Assembly (NCBI GenBank): GCA_030151505.1
Contig: JASLDQ010000131.1
Span: forward strand, 1 to 9,339
Source: Chromobacteriaceae bacterium
GTDB lineage: Bacteria; Pseudomonadota; Gammaproteobacteria; Burkholderiales; Aquaspirillaceae
DNA length: 9,339 bases
Direction: 5' to 3'
Shown here: positions 1 to 7,003 of the stretch, piece after piece
Layout: each line of letters starts with the position of its first letter
Position numbering within the stretch: position 1 is the first letter of the stretch
The notes under the pieces: model-generated
The model's input: only the letters and a program-made list of their open reading frames with translations
What the model was told of the DNA's origin: nothing
Database searches by the model: none
Position numbers and translations under genes: made by a program

Positions 1-120
1 GTGGGGCAGATCGAGGACAAGGTCGGCGACGAGCTGCAGTGGATCCGCGTCAACGGCGCGGTGGTCGGCGGGCTGGTGGCGGGGGCGATTGCGCTGCTGC
101 GGCTGGCGCTGGGCGGCTGA
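1..120 (+). CDS. DUF445 family membrane protein, C-terminal fragment
   Basis: Frame 1 is open from the window edge to a TGA at 118-120 and gives 39 residues. They contain a KVGDELQWIRVNG stretch followed by a glycine-rich hydrophobic segment (VVGGLVAGAIALL) that would be a membrane helix at the very C-terminus. This pairing of a D-L-Q-W-I-R-x-N-G motif with a terminal helix is what I recognise from the DUF445 (YjiN-like) inner-membrane proteins, whose function is not established. The start lies outside the window; the GTG at position 1 is in frame but is just a valine codon of the gene body. The gene converges on the minus-strand acyltransferase and ends about 27 bp before the shared terminator. 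The family call rests on a short tail only. Confidence 0.7.
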   Translation: MGQIEDKVGDELQWIRVNGAVVGGLVAGAIALLRLALGG

Positions 121-146
121 GCCGTCCGGGCAGCAACGGAGGACAA

Positions 147-188
147 AGAAAAGCCCGGCAGGCCGCGATTGCGCTGCCGGGCTTTTCT
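147..188. terminator. Bidirectional rho-independent terminator
   Basis: A perfect 15-bp inverted repeat pairs 147-161 (AGAAAAGCCCGGCAG) with 174-188, leaving a 12-base loop that can itself fold as CGC-GATT-GCG. The stem has a GC core flanked by an A-run on the left and a T-run on the right, so a U-rich tail follows the hairpin when read from either strand. It sits between two convergent genes, the DUF445 fragment ending at 120 and the acyltransferase ending at 216, and can terminate both. Confidence 0.9.
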
Positions 189-208
189 GTTTGCAGGGCC
201 GCCGCGCG

Positions 209-224
209 GGCGGCTTCAGCCGCC
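209..224. repeat. Small inverted repeat over the acyltransferase stop codon
   Basis: GGCGGC (209-214) and GCCGCC (219-224) flank the tetraloop TTCA, which contains the stop codon of the minus-strand acyltransferase (216-218). It has no T-run, so it is not a terminator itself. It could stabilise the 3' end of that mRNA just before the real terminator, or be a chance effect of GC-rich codons. Confidence 0.4.
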
Positions 225-962
225 GATGAAGCGGCGTGCGTAGCGTGCGTCGGTGTTGGCCATCGGCAGCAGCATGAAGAAGTCGGCGCAGTTGAAGTCC
301 GGGTCCCAGGCTGGCGCGCCGCCAACCATCGCGCCGGCGCGCAGATAGCCCTTGATCAGCGGCGGGACGGCGACCGGCACCGCGTCGTCGATCTGTTCGA
401 GCGGCAGCGGCAGGTGCGGGAACACGCGCCATTCGGCCGGCGCGAGGCATTTGGCCTCGAGCTGGCGGAACAGGCTGACCGCTTGGTGGCCGCCGTCGGC
501 CAGGCTGACACTGGCGCAGCCGGCGAGGTACTCGCCGCCGACCTGGCGCACGTAGTCGGCCAGTCCCGCCCACAGCAGCGCGATGACCGCGCCGGAGCGA
601 AAATCCTTGTGCACGCAGCTGCGGCCGACTTCAACGATGCGCTCGCGCAGGTGGGTGAGGCGGGCGAGGTCGAACTCGTGTTCGGAATACAGCATCGGCG
701 CGCGGCGGGCGTTGGCGGGCGACAGCATGCGGTAGGTGCCGATGACGCGCTCGCTCGAGTCGGTGACGATCAGGTGGTCGCACAGCTCGTCGTAATCGTC
801 GCGGTCGATGCCTTCGGCGGCGGAGGTGAGTCTGGCGCCCATTTCGGTGGCGAACACGTCGTAACGCAGCTTCTGGGCGGCGCGGATGTCGGCGGCGCTG
901 CTGGCGAGGCGCACGTTCAGACGCGGGCGGGATTCGGCACGGCTCAGGCGTTGTTCGAGCAT
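216..962 (-). CDS. olsB: GNAT-fold N-acyltransferase, probable L-ornithine N-alpha-acyltransferase (OlsB type)
   Basis: The 248-residue protein is a member of the GNAT subgroup often labelled 'putative hemolysin' (Acetyltransf_5). That subgroup includes OlsB, which transfers a 3-hydroxyacyl group from acyl-ACP to ornithine in the first step of ornithine lipid synthesis. Visible features are RYDVF (33-37), the CDHLIV strand (61-66), EVGRSCVHKDFR (111-122, the usual acyl-donor region), GCASV (148-152), PPLIKGYLRAGA (200-211) and PAWDPDFNCADFFMLLP (218-234). The last two are typical of the family's C-terminal part. No signal peptide or membrane segment is seen, so it is probably cytosolic or peripheral to the membrane. 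The start is supported by AAGGAG (970-975 on the complement), 7 bases upstream of the ATG. The partner O-acyltransferase (olsA) is not in the window, so substrate assignment is inference; the N-acyltransferase family itself is firm. Confidence 0.8.
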   Translation of the reverse strand: MLEQRLSRAESRPRLNVRLASSAADIRAAQKLRYDVFATEMGARLTSAAEGIDRDDYDELCDHLIVTDSSERVIGTYRMLSPANARRAPMLYSEHEFDLARLTHLRERIVEVGRSCVHKDFRSGAVIALLWAGLADYVRQVGGEYLAGCASVSLADGGHQAVSLFRQLEAKCLAPAEWRVFPHLPLPLEQIDDAVPVAVPPLIKGYLRAGAMVGGAPAWDPDFNCADFFMLLPMANTDARYARRFIGG

Positions 963-1073
963 CGTCGGGCTCCTTGGCTTGGCTCTTCGGGTAAATGCAG
1001 CCTAGGGGCCGGCAATGACGGGCGGGTGACAAGTCGATGAATCTGTGGTTGCAGGGACGGATTGCGGCTGCTT

Positions 1074-1089
1074 TCAAGCAAATCAAGCA
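1074..1089. repeat. Short direct repeat upstream of mnmG
   Basis: TCAAGCA occurs at 1074-1080 and again at 1083-1089, a 9-bp period, directly next to the proposed mnmG -35 region. Two copies of a 7-mer could be a tandem activator or repressor half-site, but they could equally be chance. Confidence 0.3.
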
Positions 1090-1090
1090 C

Positions 1091-1119
1091 TTATCCCCGG
1101 CCGGTTTTTGGCGTAGAAT
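1091..1119 (+). promoter_or_regulatory. Probable sigma70-type promoter of mnmG
   Basis: TAGAAT (1114-1119) matches the -10 consensus at five of six positions. Seventeen bases upstream is TTATCC (1091-1096), a poor -35 box. Transcription would start near 1126, giving a leader of about 30 bases before the mnmG ATG at 1157. The region is clearly more AT-rich than its surroundings. No convincing promoter for the divergent acyltransferase gene could be picked out in the same 194-bp gap. Confidence 0.5.
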
Positions 1120-1156
1120 TCCGCCCCTTCTTTGCATTACCCCGAAGCCATTCCCC

Positions 1157-3049
1157 ATGATTTATCCGACCGAATTTGACGTGATCGTCGTCGGTGGCGG
1201 TCACGCCGGCACCGAGGCGGCGCTCGCGGCGGCGCGCATGGGCCGCGCCACGCTGCTGCTGACCCACAACATCGAAACGCTGGGACAGATGTCGTGCAAT
1301 CCGTCCATCGGCGGCATCGGCAAGGGGCATCTGGTCAAGGAGCTCGACGCGCTGGGCGGGGCGATGGCGCTGGCGACCGACATGGGCGGCATCCAGTTCC
1401 GCACCCTCAATTCGTCCAAGGGGCCGGCGGTGCGCGCCACCCGCGCGCAGGCCGACCGCATTCTCTACAAGGCGGCGATCCGGCAGATGCTGGAGAACCA
1501 GCCGAACCTGTGGCTGTTCCAGCAGGCGGTCGACGACTTGCTGATGGACGGCGACCGGGTGGCGGGCGCGATCACCCAGGCCGGCATCACCTTCCGCGGC
1601 CGCGCGGTGGTGCTCACCGCCGGCACCTTCCTGTCGGGCAAGATCCACATCGGGCTGGAAAACTACGTCGGCGGCCGCGCCGGCGATCCGGCTGCGAGCA
1701 CGCTGGGCGCGCGCCTGCGCGACTACAACCTGCCGGTCGGCCGGCTCAAGACCGGCACGCCGCCGCGCATCGACGGCCGCAGCATCAATCTGGACATTCT
1801 GGAAATGCAGCCGGGCGACACGCCCGAGCCGGTGTTCAGCTTCCGCGGCTCGCGCGAGCTGCATCCGCGCCAGTTGCCGTGCTGGGTGACCTACACCAAT
1901 GAGCGCACCCACGAGATCATCCGTTCCGGTTTCGGCCGCAGCCCGATGTTCACCGGCAAGATCGAGGGCGTCGGCCCGCGCTACTGTCCGTCGATCGAGG
2001 ACAAGGTCAACCGCTTCGCCGACCGCAACAGCCACCAGATCTATCTGGAGCCGGAAGGTCTGACCACCCACGAGTTCTATCCCAACGGGATTTCGACCTC
2101 GCTGCCGTTCGACATCCAGCTGGCCGCGGTGCGTTCGATGAAGGGGTTGGAAAACGCCTTCATCCTGCGGCCGGGCTACGCGATCGAATACGACTACTTC
2201 GATCCGCGCGCGCTGAAGCTGACGCTGGAATCGAAAAACATCGCCGGCCTGTTCTTCGCCGGCCAGGTCAACGGCACTACCGGCTACGAGGAAGCGGCGG
2301 CGCAGGGCTGTCTGGCCGGCATCAACGCGGCACGCCACGTCGAGGGCAAGGAGGGCTGGAGCCCGGCGCGCGACGAGGCGTATCTGGGCGTGCTGGTCGA
2401 CGACCTGACCACCAAGGGCGTGAGCGAGCCGTACCGGATGTTCACCAGCCGGGCCGAGTTCCGCCTGCAGCTGCGCGAGGACAACGCCGACCTGCGCCTG
2501 ACCGAGAAGGGGCGCGAGCTGGGGGTGGTGGGCGATGCGCAGTGGGAGAGTTTCTGCCGCAAGCGCGACGCGCTCGAGGCCGAGAAGGCGCGCTTGAACA
2601 CGACCTGGGTGAATCCGCGCGTGCTGGCGGCGGCCGAGGCCGAGCGGGTGCTGGGCCGCGCGATCGAGCGCGAGTACTCGCTGGCGGAACTGTTGCGCCG
2701 GCCGGAAATCGACTACGCGACCCTGTCGACGCTGCCGGGCTTCGGCTGCGCGGTGGCCGACCCGGTGGTGGCCGAGCAGGTTGAAATTCAGGTCAAATAT
2801 CAAGGCTATATCGAGCGGCAGAACCACGAGGTGTCCCGGCGCGACAAGATCGAACATGTCCGCCTGCCGGCCGATCTCGATTACACTGTCGTACACGGCC
2901 TGTCCAGGGAGGTGCAGCAGAAGCTGACCCAGTTCCGGCCCGAAACCCTGGGGCAAGCCTCCCGCATTTCCGGCATCACGCCGGCGGCGATTTCGCTGCT
3001 GCTTGTCCACCTCAAACGCGGTTTCTCCGACGCGAGACCATCGGCATGA
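1157..3049 (+). CDS. mnmG: tRNA uridine-5-carboxymethylaminomethyl modification enzyme MnmG (GidA)
   Basis: MnmG works with the GTPase MnmE to build the carboxymethylaminomethyl (or aminomethyl) group on C5 of the wobble uridine U34 in a subset of tRNAs, using FAD, NADH and a folate one-carbon donor in the cytosol. The 630-residue product is full length (E. coli about 629). The N-terminal FAD motif GGGHAG is at 13-18. The conserved CNPSIGG with Cys47 and [10 protein letters not shown] with Cys277 match the two known important cysteines. [18 protein letters not shown] (367-384) is the second FAD-binding signature. The C-terminal helical part that binds MnmE and tRNA includes KYQGYIERQ. The frame stays open upstream to an ATG at 1037, but those 40 extra codons are not family-like and lie partly before the proposed transcription start. 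The ATG at 1157 gives the normal N-terminus; its ribosome binding site is weak (GAAG, 1144-1147). The stop overlaps the rsmG start by 4 bases. Confidence 0.97.
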   Translation: MIYPTEFDVIVVGGGHAGTEAALAAARMGRATLLLTHNIETLGQMSCNPSIGGIGKGHLVKELDALGGAMALATDMGGIQFRTLNSSKGPAVRATRAQADRILYKAAIRQMLENQPNLWLFQQAVDDLLMDGDRVAGAITQAGITFRGRAVVLTAGTFLSGKIHIGLENYVGGRAGDPAASTLGARLRDYNLPVGRLKTGTPPRIDGRSINLDILEMQPGDTPEPVFSFRGSRELHPRQLPCWVTYTNERTHEIIRSGFGRSPMFTGKIEGVGPRYCPSIEDKVNRFADRNSHQIYLEPEGLTTHEFYPNGISTSLPFDIQLAAVRSMKGLENAFILRPGYAIEYDYFDPRALKLTLESKNIAGLFFAGQVNGTTGYEEAAAQGCLAGINAARHVEGKEGWSPARDEAYLGVLVDDLTTKGVSEPYRMFTSRAEFRLQLREDNADLRLTEKGRELGVVGDAQWESFCRKRDALEAEKARLNTTWVNPRVLAAAEAERVLGRAIEREYSLAELLRRPEIDYATLSTLPGFGCAVADPVVAEQVEIQVKYQGYIERQNHEVSRRDKIEHVRLPADLDYTVVHGLSREVQQKLTQFRPETLGQASRISGITPAAISLLLVHLKRGFSDARPSA

Positions 3050-3672
3050 CGCTTAAAGAAGAATTGCACCGTGGCGTGGCGGCGCTCGGCCTCGAGCTGA
3101 CCGCTGCGCAGGAACTCCTGCTGATCCACTACGTCGAGCTGCTCGACAAGTGGAACCGCACCTTCAACCTGACCGCCGTGCGCGAGATCGACCGCATGGT
3201 GGCCTACCACCTGCTCGACAGCCTCGCGGCGTTGCCGCACGTCGGCGGCACACATCTCCTGGATGTCGGCTCCGGCGGCGGCATGCCGGGCATCCCGTTC
3301 GCCATCGCCCGGCCCGACTGGCGGATCACCTTGCTGGACGCCAACCACAAGAAAACCACCTTCCTCAAGCAGGCGGTGATCGAGCTGGGGCTATCGAACG
3401 TCGAGGTGGTGTGCGACCGGGTCGAGGCCTATCAGCCCGAAACAAAATTCGACGTGATTACCTCGCGCGCCTTCGCCGATCTGGCCGACTTCGTCAAACT
3501 GACCCGCCACCTGCTGGCGCCGGGCGGGCGCTGGTCGGCGCTGAAGGGCGTGTATCCCTACGAGGAAATCGCCCAGCTGCCCGAATGGGCCCGCGCCGAC
3601 GGCGTGGTCGAGCTGGCGGTGCCGGGGCTGGAGGGTGAGCGTCATCTGGTTCACCTGACGGCGGAGGCATGA
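3046..3672 (+). CDS. rsmG: 16S rRNA (guanine-N7) G527 methyltransferase RsmG (GidB)
   Basis: RsmG uses S-adenosylmethionine to methylate N7 of G527 in the 530 loop of 16S rRNA; loss of this mark is known to give low-level streptomycin resistance in several bacteria. The 208-residue protein has the usual family length. [17 protein letters not shown] (71-87) is the glycine-rich SAM-binding motif I, with [12 protein letters not shown] (96-107) after it. The N-terminal stretch [16 protein letters not shown] (32-47) and the TSRAF motif (139-143) are family signatures. The ATG overlaps the mnmG TGA as ATGA, and I see no good Shine-Dalgarno sequence, so translation is probably coupled to mnmG. Its own stop overlaps the first possible parA start in the same way. 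Confidence 0.96.
   Translation: MTLKEELHRGVAALGLELTAAQELLLIHYVELLDKWNRTFNLTAVREIDRMVAYHLLDSLAALPHVGGTHLLDVGSGGGMPGIPFAIARPDWRITLLDANHKKTTFLKQAVIELGLSNVEVVCDRVEAYQPETKFDVITSRAFADLADFVKLTRHLLAPGGRWSALKGVYPYEEIAQLPEWARADGVVELAVPGLEGERHLVHLTAEA
3663..3667 (+). promoter_or_regulatory. Ribosome binding site that decides the parA start
   Basis: GGAGG at 3663-3667 lies inside the end of rsmG. It is only 1 base from the ATG at 3669 (overlapping the rsmG stop) but 7 bases from the in-frame ATG at 3675. The normal spacing favours 3675, which gives a ParA starting MARIIAVTNQKGG, the usual form for chromosomal ParA proteins. Confidence 0.7.
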
Positions 3673-3674
3673 GC

Positions 3675-4457
3675 ATGGCCCGCATTATTGCAGTCACCAA
3701 TCAGAAGGGCGGGGTCGGTAAGACCACCACCGTGGTTAACCTCGCCGCCAGTCTGGCCGCGCGCGGCAAGCGGGTGCTGGTGATCGACCTCGATCCGCAG
3801 GCCAATGCCACCATGGGCTCGGGCATCGAAAAAACCGAGCTGGCGCTGACCGTTTATCACTTGCTCCTGGGTGACGTGCCTTTCGCCAGCGTGGTGCAGC
3901 GCGCCGAGGCCGGTGCCTACGACGTGCTGCCGGCTAATCGCGACTTGGGCGGCGCCGAAGTGGAACTGGTCGAGGTCGAACAGCGCGAGCTGCGTTTGCG
4001 CACGGTGTTGGCCCGCGTCAAGCCCGATTACGATTTCATCCTGATCGATTGTCCGCCGGCGCTGAACCTGCTGACGCTCAACGGTCTGGCCGCCGCCAGC
4101 GGGGTCATCATCCCGATGCAGTGCGAGTACTACGCGCTGGAAGGCTTGTCCGATTTGGTCAACACCCTGCGCAAGATGCGCGGCTCGCTCAATCCGCACA
4201 TCGACATCGTCGGCCTGTTGCGCACCATGTTCGACAGTCGCTCGACCCTGGCGCAGCAGGTGTCGGCCCAGTTGTCGCAGCACTTCGGCGGCAAGGTGTT
4301 CGAAACGGTCATTCCGCGCAACGTGCGGCTGGCCGAGGCGCCCAGCTACGGCATGCCGGTGCTGGCCTACGACAAGAACGCCCGCGGTGCCCGCGCCTAC
4401 CTTTCCCTCGCCGACGAGCTGATCGGCAAATTTGAACCCGCTTCCGTAACCGCATGA
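3675..4457 (+). CDS. parA: Chromosome partitioning ATPase ParA (Soj)
   Basis: ParA is a deviant Walker ATPase that binds DNA non-specifically as an ATP dimer; ParB bound at parS stimulates its ATPase, and the resulting gradient moves the origin region. The 260-residue protein has the deviant Walker A box KGGVGKTTT (11-19) with signature Lys11 and Lys16, the A' motif VLVIDLDPQ (34-42), and Walker B FILIDCPP (121-128). The FDSRSTLAQQV stretch (186-196) and the region around AEAPSYGMPV (220-229) are family signatures. There is no N-terminal helix-turn-helix domain, so it is the short chromosomal Soj type, not the long plasmid ParA that represses its own operon. A start at 3669 would add Met-Ser and overlap rsmG by 4 bases. 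parB follows with an overlap. Confidence 0.96.
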   Translation: MARIIAVTNQKGGVGKTTTVVNLAASLAARGKRVLVIDLDPQANATMGSGIEKTELALTVYHLLLGDVPFASVVQRAEAGAYDVLPANRDLGGAEVELVEVEQRELRLRTVLARVKPDYDFILIDCPPALNLLTLNGLAAASGVIIPMQCEYYALEGLSDLVNTLRKMRGSLNPHIDIVGLLRTMFDSRSTLAQQVSAQLSQHFGGKVFETVIPRNVRLAEAPSYGMPVLAYDKNARGARAYLSLADELIGKFEPASVTA

Positions 4458-4459
4458 AC

Positions 4460-5311
4460 ATGGCCAAACCGAAACTCAAGGGTCTGGGGCGCGGCCTCGA
4501 CGTGCTGCTCGCCGCCAACCAAGGCGAAGACCGTCTGCAGACGGTGTCCGTCGACACCATCCGGCCGGGCCGCTACCAGCCGCGCACGCATATGGACGAG
4601 GCGGCGCTGGACCAGCTGGCCGAGTCGATCCGCGGCCAGGGGGTGATCCAGCCGGTCGTGGTGCGCGAAGTGGGGCTGGGCGAATACGAACTGATCGCCG
4701 GCGAACGCCGCTGGCGCGCCGCGCGCCGGGCCGGCCTGACCGAGGTGCCTGCGGTTGTGCGGGCGGTGCCGGACGAGGCGGCGCTGGCGATCGGGCTGAT
4801 CGAGAACATCCAGCGCGAGCAGCTCAATCCGCTGGAAGAGGCGCACGGCATCCAGCGTCTGATCGACGAGTTCGGCATGACGCACGAACGCGCGGCCGAG
4901 GCGCTGGGCCGTTCGCGCAGCGCGGTGTCCAACCTGCTGCGCCTGTTGAACCTGGCCGAGCCGGTGCAGGATCTGGTCTATACCGGCCAGCTCGACATGG
5001 GGCATGCGCGCGCGCTGCTGCCGCTGCCGGTGCTGGAGCAGATCGCGCTGGCGCAGAGCATCGCCGCCAAGGGCATGAGCGTGCGCGACGCCGAGCGGCT
5101 GGCGCAGGCAAAACTGGAGCAACCGACGGACGGCAAGGCGGTTCGCAAGCTGGATCCGGACGTGGCGCGGCTGGAGGAGGAAATGTCGCAGGCCATTGGC
5201 GCGACGGTGAAAATTCGTCATGGCGCCAAGGGACGCGGCAAGCTGGTCATCGAGTATGCCGATCTGGATCAACTGGACGGTTTTCTGGCAAACCTGAGAA
5301 AACGTAGCTGA
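4460..5311 (+). CDS. parB: Chromosome partitioning protein ParB (Spo0J)
   Basis: ParB is the CTP-dependent clamp that loads at parS and spreads on DNA to form the partition complex. The 283-residue product begins MAKPKLKGLGRGLDVLL, the usual ParA-interacting N-terminus. The CTP-binding/arginine patch GERRWRA is at 81-87, the ENIQREQLNPLEEA box at 115-128, the parS-binding helix-turn-helix at about 139-162 (THERAAEALGRSRSAVSNLL), and a C-terminal dimerisation domain in the last ~45 residues. All expected parts are present. An ATG at 4454 overlaps the parA stop as ATGA and would add Met-Asn; I chose 4460 because it gives the usual N-terminus. Neither start has a clear Shine-Dalgarno, which points to coupling with parA. 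No clear terminator follows before the atp promoter. Confidence 0.96.
   Translation: MAKPKLKGLGRGLDVLLAANQGEDRLQTVSVDTIRPGRYQPRTHMDEAALDQLAESIRGQGVIQPVVVREVGLGEYELIAGERRWRAARRAGLTEVPAVVRAVPDEAALAIGLIENIQREQLNPLEEAHGIQRLIDEFGMTHERAAEALGRSRSAVSNLLRLLNLAEPVQDLVYTGQLDMGHARALLPLPVLEQIALAQSIAAKGMSVRDAERLAQAKLEQPTDGKAVRKLDPDVARLEEEMSQAIGATVKIRHGAKGRGKLVIEYADLDQLDGFLANLRKRS
4530..4545. repeat. Perfect 16-bp palindrome inside parB
   Basis: ACCGTCTGCAGACGGT is its own reverse complement over all 16 bases and covers parB codons around 24-29, in the linker after the ParA-interacting N-terminus. It has the length of a parS site but not its sequence (TGTTTCACGTGAAACA). Role unknown. Confidence 0.55.
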
Positions 5312-5341
5312 ATCATGAGTTTTTAGGGTTTGTATGACAGG

Positions 5342-5359
5342 TGTTTCGTTGACGTAACA
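5342..5359. promoter_or_regulatory. Imperfect palindrome over the atp -35 box, possible operator
   Basis: TGTTTCGTTGACGTAACA pairs at seven of nine positions between its halves (TGTT.CGT and ACG.AACA; mismatches at the fifth and central pairs). It fully contains the -35 hexamer TTGACG, so a protein bound here would compete with RNA polymerase. No known operator consensus fits; its ends resemble parS but the centre and length do not. Confidence 0.4.
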
Positions 5360-5378
5360 AGTCGCCAGAACATATAAT
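5349..5378 (+). promoter_or_regulatory. Strong sigma70-type promoter of the atp operon
   Basis: TTGACG (5349-5354) and TATAAT (5373-5378) are separated by 18 bp, matching the consensus at 11 of 12 positions. The predicted start is near 5384-5386, giving a leader of about 20 bases that begins with GG followed by six T and then the atpI ribosome binding site AAGGG (5392-5396). This is the best promoter in the window and suits a highly expressed operon. Confidence 0.85.
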
Positions 5379-5404
5379 CCGGCGGTTTTTTAAGGGCGCG
5401 AACG

Positions 5405-5764
5405 ATGTTGCACCGCGAAGTCTGGCAGGTCGTTCGCCTGCAAGTGGCTCTGACGGCGCTGGCCTCCCTGCTGGCCGCGTGTCTGGCCGCCGATGCACGC
5501 ACCGCTGCATTTTCCGCCTTGGCGGGTGGCGGTATCGCCGTGGTCGGGGCGCTGATTTATGCAAGCATTGCCTATGCCAGAAAACGTGCTGCACCGCAGG
5601 ACCTGATGCGGGGGCACTTTCGGGCCGAAGCAATGAAGATGATCGCTACCGTGTTCTTGTTTGCGGCGATCATGGTTTTTTTCAAGGGTATGTCGGCACT
5701 GGCGCTTTTCGGCGGTTACATCGCCGCCCAGTCGGCTTACTGGTTTGGACTTCTGGTTAAATAA
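5405..5764 (+). CDS. atpI: ATP synthase accessory subunit I (AtpI)
   Basis: AtpI is a small membrane protein that helps assemble or stabilise the c-ring of F-type ATP synthase (and may aid Mg2+ supply); it is not part of the finished enzyme and is usually dispensable. The 119-residue product has four hydrophobic segments at about 12-29, 34-58, 78-93 and 97-117, with a short basic cytoplasmic loop, and the conserved FRAEAMKMI stretch (72-80) before helix three. First place in the atp operon is the usual one. The start is fixed by AAGGG (5392-5396), 8 bases upstream. The sequence of this family is poorly conserved, so the call leans on topology plus position. Confidence 0.9.
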   Translation: MLHREVWQVVRLQVALTALASLLAACLAADARTAAFSALAGGGIAVVGALIYASIAYARKRAAPQDLMRGHFRAEAMKMIATVFLFAAIMVFFKGMSALALFGGYIAAQSAYWFGLLVK

Positions 5765-6574
<810 letters not shown>

Positions 6575-6587
6575 GCAACCGAGCATA

Positions 6588-6613
6588 CGGGCGGTGACAG
6601 TCGTCATCGCCCG
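6588..6613 (+). other. RNA stem-loop between atpB and atpE
   Basis: CGGGCGGTGAC (6588-6598) pairs with 6603-6613 over 11 bp, with one G-U pair and a four-base loop (AGTC). No T-run follows, so it is not an intrinsic terminator. It lies 13 bases after the atpB stop and 60 bases before atpE. It could act as a barrier to 3' exonucleases or as a processing site that helps atpE mRNA outlast its neighbours. Confidence 0.65.
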
Positions 6614-6673
6614 CAAGCACCGACGACACCCGTTTTCCCAACCATCCTTGTCTTACTCTTAGGAGAAATCTAA

Positions 6674-6955
<282 letters not shown>

Positions 6956-6989
6956 TCGACGCCCTTAACGGCTAGTTGTTGAACCTACT

Positions 6990-6994
6990 GGAGG
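6990..6994 (+). promoter_or_regulatory. Ribosome binding site for the GTG start of atpF
   Basis: GGAGG at 6990-6994 is 9 bases before the GTG at 7004. It supports a GTG start giving [12 protein letters not shown], the standard subunit b N-terminus. The next in-frame Met is Met22, inside or just after the membrane anchor, so the GTG is required for a functional protein. Confidence 0.75.
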
Positions 6995-7003
6995 AAAACA
7001 AGC

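Noticed and set aside
39..1040. Plus-strand open frame of 333 codons across the acyltransferase
   Set aside because: It runs through the terminator and antisense to a gene with clear OlsB-like motifs, and has no motif of its own.
1037..1156. Possible 40-codon N-terminal extension of mnmG
   Set aside because: The residues are not MnmG-like, part of them lies upstream of the proposed transcription start, and the ATG at 1157 gives the normal 630-residue protein.
1091..3010. Long open frame on the minus strand opposite mnmG (about 639 codons)
   Set aside because: It mirrors mnmG codons, is very rich in Arg, Ala, Gln and Val with no recognisable domain, and is the usual antisense artefact of high-GC DNA.
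5342..5359. parS site
   Set aside because: The TGTT/AACA ends fit, but the site is 18 bp with the wrong centre; it is reported only as a possible operator.
5386..5391. T6 run as a parB terminator
   Set aside because: No stable GC-rich stem precedes it, and it lies just after a near-consensus -10 box.
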